This document shows positions 46,235-55,406 of a DNA stretch of 64,000 nt, piece by piece; position 1 is the stretch's first letter, and each line of letters begins with the position of its first letter. Location of the stretch: assembly GCF_011806565.1 (NCBI RefSeq), contig NZ_JAATOP010000005.1, positions 62,001-126,000 of the forward strand. Reading direction: 5' to 3'. The notes under the pieces were generated by a model. The model was not told the origin of the DNA and searched no databases. It saw only the letters and a list, made by a program, of their open reading frames with translations. The DNA is from Marivivens donghaensis (lineage in GTDB: Bacteria > Pseudomonadota > Alphaproteobacteria > Rhodobacterales > Rhodobacteraceae). The position numbers and the translations under genes are program-made.

Positions 46235-47295
46235 CCTCTCAGATCCAACTTAGAAACATCGAAAAGCACTACGGCGCTTACCACGCCCTGCGCGACATCA
46301 GCCTCGACATCCCCGAAGGCGCGTTCGTCGCGCTGGTCGGCCCGTCGGGCTGCGGCAAATCCACATTGCTGCGCACCATCGCGGGGCTTGAGGGTATCTC
46401 CAGCGGCGAGATGATTATCGGCGATCAGGACGTGACGAAGCTGGCCCCGCGCGAGCGTGACCTCGCGATGGTGTTCCAGAGCTACGCGCTCTATCCCCAC
46501 ATGACCGTCCGCAGGAACTTGTCCTATGCGATGCGTTTGAAGCGTCGCCCGAAGGCCGAGATCGCCGAAGCCGTCGACCAGATTGCCAAGATCACAGGTC
46601 TTAGCGAATTGCTCGACCGTTATCCGCGAGAGTTGTCGGGCGGGCAGCGCCAGCGTGTCGCGATGGGGCGCGCCATCATTCGCCAGCCGCGCGCGTTTCT
46701 CTTTGACGAGCCGCTGTCGAACCTCGACGCTGCTTTGCGCGTCCACATGCGCTCCGAAATCCGTCAATTGCACAACCGCATCGGCGCGACTTCGGTCTAT
46801 GTGACACACGATCAGATCGAGGCGATGACGATGGCCGATACTGTCGTGGTGATGCGGGCAGGGCTGATTGAACAGGTCGGCGCACCGCTCGACCTCTATG
46901 ACCGTCCCGCAAACAAGTTCGTGGCGGGCTTCATCGGTTCGCCCGCGATGAACTTCGTCGATGGTCGCATTTCGGGCGATGGCGGTAGCGTCGAACTCGA
47001 TCTAGCGGGCGCTCCGTCGCTGGCACTTGCGCGCCCCGCAACGCCGGGACAGCGGGTGTCGGTCGGTCTGCGCCCCGAACATCTTGAGGTCGGCGCGCAG
47101 GGCAACAGCTTGACGCTTCCCGTTGCGCTTGTCGAACGGACCGGTGCGTCGAGCTACGTGCTGACCGATACGCCGAGCAAGATCCTTGTCTGCACGGCGG
47201 GACGGGTGGGCGATGACGTTGGTCAGATCATCGTGTCGATTGCACCCGAGAACATCCACCTTTTCGATGCTGAGACAGGCATCGCCCTGCGTTGA
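46231..47295 (+). CDS. Sugar ABC transporter ATP-binding protein (MalK/UgpC-like)
   Basis: The protein has 354 residues. Motifs are GPSGCGKST near 37-45, Q-loop MVFQSYALYPHMT, signature LSGGQRQRVAMGRAI, Walker B FLFDEPLSNLD, H-loop THDQIEAMT, and a C-terminal OB/TOBE domain with VGLRPEHLEV. It energises the two permeases upstream. A hairpin follows its stop and closes the operon. Confidence 0.94.
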   Translation: MTSQIQLRNIEKHYGAYHALRDISLDIPEGAFVALVGPSGCGKSTLLRTIAGLEGISSGEMIIGDQDVTKLAPRERDLAMVFQSYALYPHMTVRRNLSYAMRLKRRPKAEIAEAVDQIAKITGLSELLDRYPRELSGGQRQRVAMGRAIIRQPRAFLFDEPLSNLDAALRVHMRSEIRQLHNRIGATSVYVTHDQIEAMTMADTVVVMRAGLIEQVGAPLDLYDRPANKFVAGFIGSPAMNFVDGRISGDGGSVELDLAGAPSLALARPATPGQRVSVGLRPEHLEVGAQGNSLTLPVALVERTGASSYVLTDTPSKILVCTAGRVGDDVGQIIVSIAPENIHLFDAETGIALR

Positions 47296-47308
47296 GTCAC
47301 CACTCACC

Positions 47309-47335
47309 GGATTGCCCCTCGGGAGGGGGCAATCC
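47309..47335 (+). terminator. Hairpin closing the sugar operon
   Basis: A perfect 10-bp stem (47309-47318 with 47326-47335) with a 7-nt loop lies 13 bp after the ATPase stop. No U-run follows, so it may act as a weak or assisted terminator or as a 3'-end protector. Confidence 0.55.
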
Positions 47336-47508
47336 ACAACCGCTCAATGCAACTGACAACTTTTTGTCACTAAATTCCCCAAACAAACCTGTGAGGCGGC
47401 GAAATTCGCCGAAGTCTTGCTTCCGCTTCCGCAGCGCGGCGCATAGCTTGATCCCAGAGATTACATCAGGAGCGCCGATGGGCGGCTCCGGGAACGGGAG
47501 ACAGAACT

Positions 47509-47718
47509 ATGCTCAACAACATCGGCCCCATGGGCATCATCCTCATCGCAGTCGTCGTGCTCGTGCTCTTCGGTCGCGGCAAGATTTCGTCGGTCATGGG
47601 CGAAGTCGGCAAGGGTATCACTTCGTTCAAGAAGGGTATCAGCGAAGGCCAGGACGAGGTCGAGTCGCAGAAGGCTGCCGAAGCCAAGGACGTGACCCCC
47701 GAGAACGAAAAAGTCTGA
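47509..47718 (+). CDS. tatA: Sec-independent protein translocase subunit TatA
   Basis: The protein has 69 residues: a short N-terminus, one membrane helix (about 8-22), the FGRGKI hinge, an amphipathic helix ([14 protein letters not shown]) and an acidic tail. It forms the size-adapting pore for folded proteins carrying twin-arginine signals. The start at 47509 follows GGGAGACAGA. First gene of tatABC. Confidence 0.94.
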   Translation: MLNNIGPMGIILIAVVVLVLFGRGKISSVMGEVGKGITSFKKGISEGQDEVESQKAAEAKDVTPENEKV

Positions 47719-47743
47719 TTTTCGCTAGTTAAGGACAGCCGAT

Positions 47744-48208
47744 ATGTTTGGCATGGGCTGGAGCGAGATGATCCTCGTCGGGATCGTCGCTCTCATTGTT
47801 GTGGGACCGGAAGAACTGCCGAACCTGTTCCGCACAGTTGGCCAGTACGTCGGCAAAGCCAAAGGCATGGCGCGGGAATTTTCCCGCGCGATGGATCAGG
47901 CTGCCGACCAAACCCAACTTAAAGACATCAGCAATACTTTGAAGTCGACCAACCAGACTTTGAAGGCTGCAACGAACCCCGGCAAGTTCGGGCTTGATCA
48001 GGCAAAGAAAACGTTCACCGCACCCGAACCTCTGAGCCCCGAGCGGCAGGAGACCAAGGAAAAGATGAACGCGGCAATGGCAAAGGCAGCCGAGGACCGT
48101 CAGGCCCGTGAAGCCGCCGCAAGCGAAGCGGACGAGGATCTGGCAGACTTTGACGATTTCGACACGCCCGAAGCCCCGCCGCAGAAAAAGACCGAGGCAG
48201 GTGAATGA
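47744..48208 (+). CDS. tatB: Sec-independent protein translocase subunit TatB
   Basis: The protein has 154 residues. The TatB N-terminus [26 protein letters not shown] carries the conserved Glu in the helix and the GPEELP hinge, followed by a long amphipathic helix and an Ala/Glu-rich variable tail. With TatC it recognises twin-arginine signals. ATGA overlap links it to tatC. Confidence 0.94.
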   Translation: MFGMGWSEMILVGIVALIVVGPEELPNLFRTVGQYVGKAKGMAREFSRAMDQAADQTQLKDISNTLKSTNQTLKAATNPGKFGLDQAKKTFTAPEPLSPERQETKEKMNAAMAKAAEDRQAREAAASEADEDLADFDDFDTPEAPPQKKTEAGE

Positions 48209-49035
48209 GCAACGCTGACGAAATCGAAGACTCCTCTGCACCGCTGATCGAACACCTCGCCGAACTGCGCACGCGTCTGATCCGCTCGCTCGGCGCGTTC
48301 GTCGTGGCGATGCTGATCTGCTTTACCGTCTGGAAACCGATTTTCGACTTCCTGACCGCGCCGCTGTGTAGCGCGCTCGAAGTCGATGGGCAGGAAAGCT
48401 GTGGCCTCGTGATGATCGCCCTGCAAGAAGGCTTCTTCGTTGCGGTGTCCATCTCGCTGCTGGGCGGTCTGTTCCTCGCGTTCCCCGTCATCAGCTACCA
48501 GATGTGGCGCTTCGTGGCGCCGGGCCTCTACAAGTCCGAAAAGAACGCGTTTCTGCCGTTCTTGATCGCTTCGCCGGTCATGTTCCTGCTGGGCGCTGCG
48601 TTTGCCTATTACGTGATTACGCCGATGGCCTTCACGTTCTTCCTCGGCTTCCAGCAATCGAGCGGGGAGATCGCTGGCGCCGACACGGCGGGCATCGACT
48701 TCCTCGGCTCGGCGCAGTCGTACCTGTCGCTGACGATCAAATTCATTGTGGCGTTCGGTCTTTGTTTCCAGCTGCCGGTTCTGCTCACGCTGATGGGCAA
48801 AGCGGGTCTGGTGTCGGCTGACGGTCTGCGCGGCGTGCGGAAATACGCGATGGTCGGCATTTTGGTACTTGCCGCTCTGGCGACCCCGCCGGACGTCATC
48901 AGCCAGATCGTGCTCTTCACGGTGGTCTACGGCCTCTATGAAATTTCGATCCAGCTTGTCGCCCGCGTCGAGAAGAAGCGCATCTCGAAACTCAAGGCCG
49001 AAGGACTCTGGGTCGAGGACGAGGAAGAAGAGTGA
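48205..49035 (+). CDS. tatC: Sec-independent protein translocase subunit TatC
   Basis: The protein has 276 residues and six membrane helices. Family motifs are [14 protein letters not shown] near 14-27, [21 protein letters not shown] near 93-113, and [19 protein letters not shown] near 231. It is the signal-peptide receptor of the Tat system. The C-terminal tail is acidic (WVEDEEEE). The stop overlaps the GTG of the DUF815 gene. Confidence 0.96.
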   Translation: MSNADEIEDSSAPLIEHLAELRTRLIRSLGAFVVAMLICFTVWKPIFDFLTAPLCSALEVDGQESCGLVMIALQEGFFVAVSISLLGGLFLAFPVISYQMWRFVAPGLYKSEKNAFLPFLIASPVMFLLGAAFAYYVITPMAFTFFLGFQQSSGEIAGADTAGIDFLGSAQSYLSLTIKFIVAFGLCFQLPVLLTLMGKAGLVSADGLRGVRKYAMVGILVLAALATPPDVISQIVLFTVVYGLYEISIQLVARVEKKRISKLKAEGLWVEDEEEE

Positions 49036-49871
49036 ATACCGAAGAACTGAACCGTATTGCAGAGGCGTTGGAGCGTATGGCTCCGGCGCCTCTCGGCGCT
49101 CCGGCGTTCGATGCCGAGGCATTCGTCTGGCAGACCGCACCGGACCGCCTGACACCCGTTGAAAAGGTCAGCCGCGTGGATGTGTCGCTGCTGGTCGGTG
49201 TGAACCGTTCGCGCGATACGCTGCTGGCGAACACCGTACAATTCGCCAAGGGTCTGCCCGCCAACAACGCGCTTCTCTGGGGTGCGCGCGGCATGGGAAA
49301 ATCCAGCCTTGTCAAAGCCATCCACGGCAAAGTTGCGGCAGAGCAGAAGGGCCTCAAGATCGTCGAGATCCAGCGCGAGGATCTGCCGAGTATTGGCCGT
49401 TGCCTCAACCTGCTGCGGGGCCGTCCCGAGCGGTTTATCCTGTTCTGCGATGACCTGTCGTTCAGCCACGATGACGCGCATTACAAGTCGCTCAAGGCCG
49501 TTCTTGACGGCGGTATCGAAGGGCGTCCGGATAACGTCGTGCTCTACGCGACGTCCAACCGCCGCCACCTGATGCCGCGCGATATGATCGAGAACGAACG
49601 CTCGTCGGCCATCAATCCCGCCGAAGCGGTCGAGGAAAAGGTGTCGCTGTCCGACCGTTTCGGCCTATGGCTCGGCTTCCATCCTTGCGATCAGGACGAA
49701 TACTTGTCGATGATCCGCGGCTATTGCGATCACCACGGGGTGGAGATCGACGACGAAACGCTCCGCGCCGAGGCCATCGAATGGCAGGCAACGCGCGGCA
49801 GCAGATCGGGCCGTGTGGCGTGGCAGTACTTCACCGACCTCGCGGGCCGCAAAGGCGTCACGCTGAAATAA
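49032..49871 (+). CDS. DUF815-family AAA+-type ATPase
   Basis: The protein has 279 residues. The P-loop [14 protein letters not shown] is near 89-102, the Walker B-like strand [10 protein letters not shown] near 137, a sensor-type YATSNRRHL near 173 and a late RFGLWLGF block near 211, all as in DUF815. The start is GTG at 49032 in a GTGA overlap with tatC, so it is co-translated with the Tat genes. Its cellular role is not established. A strong terminator follows. Confidence 0.88.
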   Translation: MNTEELNRIAEALERMAPAPLGAPAFDAEAFVWQTAPDRLTPVEKVSRVDVSLLVGVNRSRDTLLANTVQFAKGLPANNALLWGARGMGKSSLVKAIHGKVAAEQKGLKIVEIQREDLPSIGRCLNLLRGRPERFILFCDDLSFSHDDAHYKSLKAVLDGGIEGRPDNVVLYATSNRRHLMPRDMIENERSSAINPAEAVEEKVSLSDRFGLWLGFHPCDQDEYLSMIRGYCDHHGVEIDDETLRAEAIEWQATRGSRSGRVAWQYFTDLAGRKGVTLK

Positions 49872-49873
49872 AG

Positions 49874-49905
49874 AAGGGCGGGGAAATCCCCGCCCTTTGT
49901 CTTTT
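49874..49905. terminator. Bidirectional intrinsic terminator
   Basis: A perfect 10-bp GC-rich stem (49874-49883 with 49888-49897) is followed by TTTGTCTTTT on the plus strand and by TTTATTT on the minus strand. It serves the tat/DUF815 unit and the convergent nlpD-like gene. Confidence 0.88.
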
Positions 49906-51103
49906 AAGGAAGGTAATCTTCGGGGTTCGCGGCCTTCATACCCGAGAGGCGCACCTCGAAGTGGACCACCGGCGTGTCGTTCGAGCGGACCTCGCCCAGC
50001 TTCTGGCCCTTCGACACGTCCTGCTTTTCGGTGATCGCGAGGTTGTCGAGGTTGGTGTAGACCGTCAGCAGATCGGTGGCGTGGCGCACGACCACAACCG
50101 CGTTGCCAGACGTATCCTTCGAAATCGCGGCAATCGTACCGGAAGCGGCAGCGACGACTTCGGCGCCAGCGGTCGACTGGATGTCGATACCTTCGTTCGT
50201 GCCCGCGCTGAACGTGCGCACGATGGTACCGCGCACCGGCATCAGCAGCGGCGCGTCAGAGCTTGCTTGGGTCGAGGTGTTGCCCAGATCGGGGCTCTCG
50301 ACGGGCGCAGGTGCGCTGGCCGCTGGAGCGGTCGCAATCGGGCTTTCCTCCGGCAACGGAGCCGAAGCCGACGGCGGGACGGGCGTTGCGCTGCCTGCAC
50401 CGGGAGCTTCGGCAGCGGCGGTCGTTGCCGGAATGTCGTCGCCCTGCGGGACAAGCAGGAACTGGCCTTCGCGGACCGACAGGTTCGAATCCAGCGAGTT
50501 CCACTCGGCCACAGCACGCACCGGCACGTTATACAGGCGGGCGATCGAATAGGCGGTTTCGCCGCGCTTGACTTGGTGACGGATCGGCTCGTCGCTCGGT
50601 GCGACAACGTCAGGCGCGGCGGCGGGCATACCGCTCGGCTGCGTGGTCGGGGTCACGGTCTGCGGGCCTGCACGGTCGATGGCGGAAGCGGCGAGGGTCG
50701 TCACATCAACGCTATCGCCAGCAATCACGGTGCTCGCACCTGCGCCTGCGCGGACGGTCTGACTGCTCGGGATCGCGAGCAGTTCGTCGCGGCGCATGAC
50801 GGTCGCGGGGGTCACGCCGTTGTAGCTTGCAAGCGCAACGGCATCGATACCGAGGCGGTCAGCGACCTGCTGCACGGTGTCGCCGCGCTGCGCGACGGCC
50901 ACCTGATAGGTCGGATAGCTGATGAGGCCGTTTGCGTCCGGCTCGGGACGTGCGCCGATGTTGCGGGCGGCGGACGATGTGTCGAACGCCGAGCTTTTGC
51001 CGCCCAGATCGCGCATGTCAAAGTCCAGCGGTTCATTACATGCGGTCAACGCCAGCATGGCGCAGCCGGAGAGGAGCAGGGGACCAAAAGAAGTCACTCG
51101 CAT
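49904..51103 (-). CDS. nlpD: NlpD-like lipoprotein: two LysM domains and a degenerate LytM/M23 domain
   Basis: The protein has 399 residues. A lipoprotein signal ends in LTAC (Cys22; an earlier LSGC at Cys14 is possible). LysM domains lie at about 67-113 and 176-220, followed by an Ala/Pro/Ser-rich linker and an M23 domain at about 285-399. Zinc ligands are missing: the usual HxGxD reads NEGID, YxHL reads YTNL, and HLHFE reads VVHFE. Such domains activate wall amidases rather than cut peptidoglycan themselves. It follows pcm and surE on the minus strand. Confidence 0.88.
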   Translation of the reverse strand: MRVTSFGPLLLSGCAMLALTACNEPLDFDMRDLGGKSSAFDTSSAARNIGARPEPDANGLISYPTYQVAVAQRGDTVQQVADRLGIDAVALASYNGVTPATVMRRDELLAIPSSQTVRAGAGASTVIAGDSVDVTTLAASAIDRAGPQTVTPTTQPSGMPAAAPDVVAPSDEPIRHQVKRGETAYSIARLYNVPVRAVAEWNSLDSNLSVREGQFLLVPQGDDIPATTAAAEAPGAGSATPVPPSASAPLPEESPIATAPAASAPAPVESPDLGNTSTQASSDAPLLMPVRGTIVRTFSAGTNEGIDIQSTAGAEVVAAASGTIAAISKDTSGNAVVVVRHATDLLTVYTNLDNLAITEKQDVSKGQKLGEVRSNDTPVVHFEVRLSGMKAANPEDYLP

Positions 51104-51149
51104 TTCACTCGATCCTCGTTCTCAACCCCGTTTTCCGGGGCTTTTCGGT

Positions 51150-51788
51150 TTAGTCGCCCATGCCCTCGACTAGCGGGACAAAGCGGACCTGACGGAGTTC
51201 GTCGTATTCGTAGCCTGTGTCTGTCCGCGTCACGCGGATCAGGTTCTGCACCGCGTCGGACTGGCCGACCGGCACCACCATGATACCCCCAACACGCAGC
51301 TGGGCCAAGAGCAGCGGCGGCGGATCTTCGGCCGCGGCGGTCACAAGTATGCGGTCAAATGGCGCGTGTTCGGGCAAACCGTAGCTGCCATCGCCCGCAA
51401 ACGGGATGATATTGCCCAGATCGAGCTCTTCGAAGACGCCGCGCGCCTCGCTCACGATCCTGCGATAACGGTCGATCGTGTAGACGCGGCGGGCAAGGTG
51501 GCTGAGGATCGCGGCCTGATAGCCGGAGCCCGTGCCGATCTCGAGCACCTTGTCGCGGTTCGATACCTGAAGCGCCTGCGTCATGAGGCCGACGACGCTC
51601 GGTTGACTGATCGTCTGGCCCGAACTGATCGGCAGCGGCATGTCGTCGTAGGCGCGATCCGCAAAGATACCGCGCACGAACTTGGCGCGGTCGACTTTTT
51701 CCATCGCCGTCAAAACGCGTCCGTCAGTGACCCCCTTGGAGCGGAGGGCATAGACGAACTGCATTTTGGTTTCGGCGTCGAATGTCAC
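51150..51788 (-). CDS. pcm: Protein-L-isoaspartate O-methyltransferase
   Basis: The protein has 212 residues. The PCMT signature [19 protein letters not shown] near 55-73 and the SAM-binding motif [13 protein letters not shown] near 80-92 are clear. It methylates isoaspartyl residues to start repair of aged proteins. The start is GTG at 51788 in a GTGA overlap with the surE stop. Confidence 0.95.
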   Translation of the reverse strand: MTFDAETKMQFVYALRSKGVTDGRVLTAMEKVDRAKFVRGIFADRAYDDMPLPISSGQTISQPSVVGLMTQALQVSNRDKVLEIGTGSGYQAAILSHLARRVYTIDRYRRIVSEARGVFEELDLGNIIPFAGDGSYGLPEHAPFDRILVTAAAEDPPPLLLAQLRVGGIMVVPVGQSDAVQNLIRVTRTDTGYEYDELRQVRFVPLVEGMGD

Positions 51789-52570
51789 GCGAGTGCCTTT
51801 TCCAGTTCGGCCATCGCGTCATGTGCGGTCAGTTCGGCGCGCATCGGCGTGACCGAGATATAGCCGTCCAGATTCGCTTCGACATCGGTGCCGGGCAGGG
51901 TGCGGACCTGCTGGTTACCGCCGCGAACCCACATGAAGCGGCGGCCCGAAGGCGCTACGGCAGGCTCGGCCGAGAAGGACGTGCCACGGCGGAAGCCCTG
52001 CTTGACGACCTTTGTGCCTTTGACGGCAGCGGCGGGGATCGGCGGGAAATTCACGTTGTAGAACAGGCGGTAGTCCTCGTCGTCCCACGTCCCGTGGTCG
52101 AGCAGCTTTTGCACAACGGCAGCGCCGTGCGCAGCGGCGGCTTCGAACGGCTGATCGAGGTCTTTGTTCTCCACCCCGAAGAACTGGGACATTGCGATGC
52201 CTTTGACGCCTTGCAGTGCAGCCTCGACGATCGCGCCGATGGTGCCGGAGTACATCACGTTTTCGCCCGCATTATTGCCGCGGTTCACACCGGACAGCAC
52301 CAGATCGGGCTTGTTGTCTTTCAGCACATCGTAAAGCCCCGCCAGCACGCAGTCGGCAGGAGAGCCTTCGGCGGCAAAGCGGCGCTCGCCGAGCTTCGCG
52401 ATCATAGTGGGGTGGGTGTAGCTGATGCAGTGACCGACGCCCGACTGTTCGAACGCGGGTGCGACGGTCCAGACCTCGCCATCCGGGCCGGCAACGGTTT
52501 CGGCGATGGCTTGCAGGACTTCGAGCCCCGGTGCGTTGATGCCGTCGTCGTTCGTAATGAGAATGCGCAT
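51785..52570 (-). CDS. surE: 5'/3'-nucleotidase SurE
   Basis: The protein has 261 residues. It opens with [19 protein letters not shown], whose Asp8-Asp9 bind metal, and has [22 protein letters not shown]-like sequence near 91-112 with the conserved Ser and Asn. It hydrolyses nucleoside monophosphates and possibly short polyphosphates. The start at 52570 lies behind AGGGGG; the frame extends to 52618 without family support. It is translationally coupled to pcm. Confidence 0.95.
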   Translation of the reverse strand: MRILITNDDGINAPGLEVLQAIAETVAGPDGEVWTVAPAFEQSGVGHCISYTHPTMIAKLGERRFAAEGSPADCVLAGLYDVLKDNKPDLVLSGVNRGNNAGENVMYSGTIGAIVEAALQGVKGIAMSQFFGVENKDLDQPFEAAAAHGAAVVQKLLDHGTWDDEDYRLFYNVNFPPIPAAAVKGTKVVKQGFRRGTSFSAEPAVAPSGRRFMWVRGGNQQVRTLPGTDVEANLDGYISVTPMRAELTAHDAMAELEKALA

Positions 52571-52696
52571 GTGGCCCCCTTTTGCTCCTTTCCTAAGGAC
52601 GAGAAGGCCATGCGGCAAGCTTTACGGACTGCAAATAATCCCCGATGTGGCCGCAATGCGTAAGTGCTGACCACATGGGGGAAATTCCGTGCCGGA

Positions 52697-53350
52697 TCAG
52701 TCCAGAATTTGCGGCAGAAGGCGCGCAGCTTCCGCGTGAATGTTAGCCAGCTTTTCGCGGTTTTCACCAGGGAAGAAACGGCCGCGCACGGCGGTCGGCA
52801 TCGGATCGGGCGTCACGATGCGCACATGCGGGCCGGTCTTGACGCTTTCGGTCTGCCAGCTGCGCGCCATCGCGATCTGTGCCGCCTTGGTCGAGCCGTA
52901 TGCACCAAAGAACGCCTCGCCAGCGCGCGGATCGTCAAAGAACGCAGCGCGGCCATCGGCGCCGAGCAGAGGCGCGATGTAGCTGATGAGGCGCGCAGTC
53001 GATTTGATGTTGGTTTCAACCGACTTGTCGAAGTCCTTTGCAGGCATGTGACCGGCAGGGGACAGCGGAGCCGCGAAAACAGCCGTGTGCATCCACACGT
53101 CCAGTTTGCCCCAGCGATCAAAGATCGAACGGCAAAGCTGCTGCATGGCCGCATCGACGTTGATGTCCATCGGCGCAAGCGTCGCCTGTCCGCCCGCGGC
53201 TTTGATCCGGTCGTCCAGTTCTTCAAGCGCGCCGGTGGTCTTGCCAACAGCGATGATGTGGTGGGTCGGTGCCAGTGCTTCGGCCAGTGCAGAACCAAGT
53301 CCGCGCGAAGCGCCGGTGATCAGTGCGGTGGGGCGATTATCTTGCGTCAT
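52697..53350 (-). CDS. Short-chain dehydrogenase/reductase-like protein with altered active site
   Basis: The protein has 217 residues. The Rossmann motif TGASRGLGSALA is near 13-24, an NxKS pattern (TNIKST) near 115, and the YGSTK catalytic Tyr/Lys near 151-155. The residue about 13 before the Tyr, normally the catalytic Ser, falls in AAFFDDPR and is not Ser, so ordinary SDR chemistry may be lost or changed. The start MTQDNRP at 53350 is preferred to 53368. Substrate unknown. Confidence 0.8.
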   Translation of the reverse strand: MTQDNRPTALITGASRGLGSALAEALAPTHHIIAVGKTTGALEELDDRIKAAGGQATLAPMDINVDAAMQQLCRSIFDRWGKLDVWMHTAVFAAPLSPAGHMPAKDFDKSVETNIKSTARLISYIAPLLGADGRAAFFDDPRAGEAFFGAYGSTKAAQIAMARSWQTESVKTGPHVRIVTPDPMPTAVRGRFFPGENREKLANIHAEAARLLPQILD

Positions 53351-53405
53351 AAGCCCATTTGGCACCAAGAGGACACGGGCGCAATAGCGCCCGTGTCCAA
53401 TGCCG

Positions 53406-53660
53406 CTAGTTCGGCATCTGAATTCCGCTCAACTGGCCGTTGGCCGTGAACAGAACCTGCTGCTCGGTGATCTGCGTCACCTGCCCGTAGATCGTCTGGT
53501 CGCCGACTGCGAGTTGCTGGATGTGTCCATCCGTCATCCGCACCACGGCCACATTGCCGCTCGGCCCGCTGAACGTCCCGATCAGCGCGATATTGTCGTA
53601 GGAAAAAACGTCCGCCTGCGTCGCCGCTTGCGCGACGACACTGTTCGTGCCTGTCGTCAT
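53406..53660 (-). CDS. Small PilP/GspC-like beta-domain protein
   Basis: The protein has 84 residues from ATG 53660 (MTTGTNSVV); the frame is open to 53774 without convincing sequence. The core IALIGTFSGPSGNVAVVRMTDGHIQQLAVGDQTIYGQVTQI resembles the small beta fold seen in PilP and GspC (a VRxxDG then VGDxI pattern). There is no signal peptide, membrane helix or other domain. It stands alone between the SDR and purF. The assignment rests on pattern only and function is unknown. Confidence 0.55.
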   Translation of the reverse strand: MTTGTNSVVAQAATQADVFSYDNIALIGTFSGPSGNVAVVRMTDGHIQQLAVGDQTIYGQVTQITEQQVLFTANGQLSGIQMPN

Positions 53661-53805
53661 GGAATTTGTCCCGTCTTGAGTGTCCGAGGCAGCAGATGCC
53701 ACGGCTGCGGGCGGGATGAAACCAACACAAATGTGAGGAGAGCAATGTTGGCAGACTTCTGCCAATCGCTGCAAAAATCTGCCGATCGTCCCTATTCCAA
53801 AGAAG

Positions 53806-53831
53806 AAGGGGCCCGCGTGCGGACCCCTTCG
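53806..53831 (-). terminator. Intrinsic terminator of purF
   Basis: An 11-pair stem with one mismatch has arms 53806-53816 and 53821-53831 and loop CGTG. On the minus strand it is followed by TTCTTTGG, 10 bases after the purF stop. Confidence 0.75.
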
Positions 53832-53840
53832 TTCGGATAG

Positions 53841-55307
53841 TTATTCGGCTGCGGTCTTGAAGCCTTTGTCGAGCATATCGCTGGGCGGGACCGGATAGTC
53901 GCCAGAGAAGCAGGCATCGCAGTACGCGGGATTCGCAGGATCGCGGCCCTCTGCCACGCCAACGGCGCGATACAGACCGTCGAGCGAGATGAAGCGCAGG
54001 CTGTCCACGCCGAGGTATTTGCACATCTCGTCTTCAGACATGTTCGCCGCCAGCAGCTTTTCACGCTGCGGCGTGTCCACACCGTAGAAGCACGGCCACG
54101 CGGTCGGCGGGGAGGCGATGCGGAAGTGCACCTCTGCCGCGCCCGCGTCGAGGAGCATGTCCTTGATCTTGCGCGAGGTGGTGCCGCGCACAACCGAGTC
54201 GTCCACGAGGATGATGCGCTTACCTGCGATCAGGGCGCGGTTCACGTTCAGCTTCAGACGTACACCCATGTTGCGGATGGCATCGGTCGGCTCGATGAAG
54301 GTGCGGCCCATGTACTGGTTGCGGATAATGCCCATACCGTAGGGAATGCCGCTTTCCTGACTGTAACCGATCGCAGCGGGCGTGCCCGAATCCGGCACGG
54401 GGCAGACGAGGTCGGCTTCGACAGGCGCTTCGCGGGCCAGTTCGACACCGATCTGGCTGCGGGTCTCGTAGACCGAACGACCACCGAGGATCGAGTCGGG
54501 ACGCGAGAAATAGACGTGCTCGAAGATGCAGAAGCGCGACTTTTTCGGGCGGAACGGGAAGAAGCTCTGCACGCCGTCCTTGGCGGAGATGACGACCATC
54601 TCGCCCGGTTCGATTTCGCGAACGAACTCGGCACCGATGATGTCGAGCGCACAGGTTTCGGACGCCAGCGCCCAACCGTCGCCGACTTTACCCAGCACCA
54701 GCGGGCGAACGCCCAGCGGGTCACGAACACCCATCAATTTGGTGCGTGTCATGCCCAGAACGGAAAAAGCGCCCTCGGCTTTGCGGAGCGCTTCTTCGAA
54801 ACGGTCGGGGATATTCTTGCCCATCGAACGGGCCATCAGGTGGATGATGCATTCCGAGTCAGAGTTCGACTGGAAGATCGCACCTTGCGAGATCAGGTCG
54901 CGGCGCAGGGCTTCGGCATTGGTGAGGTTGCCGTTGTGCGCAATCGCGGCGCCGCCCATCGAGAATTCGCCGAAGAACGGCTGAACGTCGCGGATGGCGG
55001 TCTGACCCTTGTTACCCGCGGTCGAATAACGGACGTGGCCGATACCGACGTTGCCGGGCAGGGTCCTGAGAATTTCGGAATCGGTGAAGTTGTCCCGAAC
55101 GTAGCCCATGCGGCGGGCCGAGTTAAAACCTTGTTCGTGATCGTAGGTCACGATCCCGCCCGCTTCCTGTCCGCGGTGTTGAAGCGCGTGTAGGCCGAGG
55201 GCAATGAAGTTAGCAGCGTCGGACACACCGACTACGCCGAAAATGCCGCACTCCTCTTTCAGTTTATCATCATCGAAAGGGTGGGCAGGGGGCATCGTCT
55301 TGGACAC
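53841..55307 (-). CDS. purF: Amidophosphoribosyltransferase
   Basis: The protein has 488 residues. The N-terminal-nucleophile glutamine amidotransferase domain begins at Cys20 (EECGIFGVVG) after a short propeptide, with LHALQHRGQEAGGIV near 38-52. The phosphoribosyltransferase domain has the PRPP loop ILVDDSVVRGTT near 369-380, and late cysteines occur in YCDACFSG. It makes phosphoribosylamine, the first committed purine step. The GTG at 55307 or the ATG at 55295 could start it. Confidence 0.95.
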   Translation of the reverse strand: MSKTMPPAHPFDDDKLKEECGIFGVVGVSDAANFIALGLHALQHRGQEAGGIVTYDHEQGFNSARRMGYVRDNFTDSEILRTLPGNVGIGHVRYSTAGNKGQTAIRDVQPFFGEFSMGGAAIAHNGNLTNAEALRRDLISQGAIFQSNSDSECIIHLMARSMGKNIPDRFEEALRKAEGAFSVLGMTRTKLMGVRDPLGVRPLVLGKVGDGWALASETCALDIIGAEFVREIEPGEMVVISAKDGVQSFFPFRPKKSRFCIFEHVYFSRPDSILGGRSVYETRSQIGVELAREAPVEADLVCPVPDSGTPAAIGYSQESGIPYGMGIIRNQYMGRTFIEPTDAIRNMGVRLKLNVNRALIAGKRIILVDDSVVRGTTSRKIKDMLLDAGAAEVHFRIASPPTAWPCFYGVDTPQREKLLAANMSEDEMCKYLGVDSLRFISLDGLYRAVGVAEGRDPANPAYCDACFSGDYPVPPSDMLDKGFKTAAE

Positions 55308-55340
55308 GAGGGAGGGCTCCGAATCCGTGAATGGGTTGCG

Positions 55341-55365
55341 GCCCCCTGATAGTCGGTCAGGGGGC
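55341..55365. repeat. Perfect inverted repeat between cvpA and purF
   Basis: Arms of 9 bp (55341-55349 and 55357-55365) around a 7-nt loop form a strong GC hairpin in the 99-bp gap. No U-run follows on either strand. It could limit read-through from cvpA or be a 5' regulatory structure of purF. Confidence 0.6.
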
Positions 55366-55406
55366 TGGTGTCACGAAACTATCATACACTTTTCGAGGAA
55401 CTTGGC

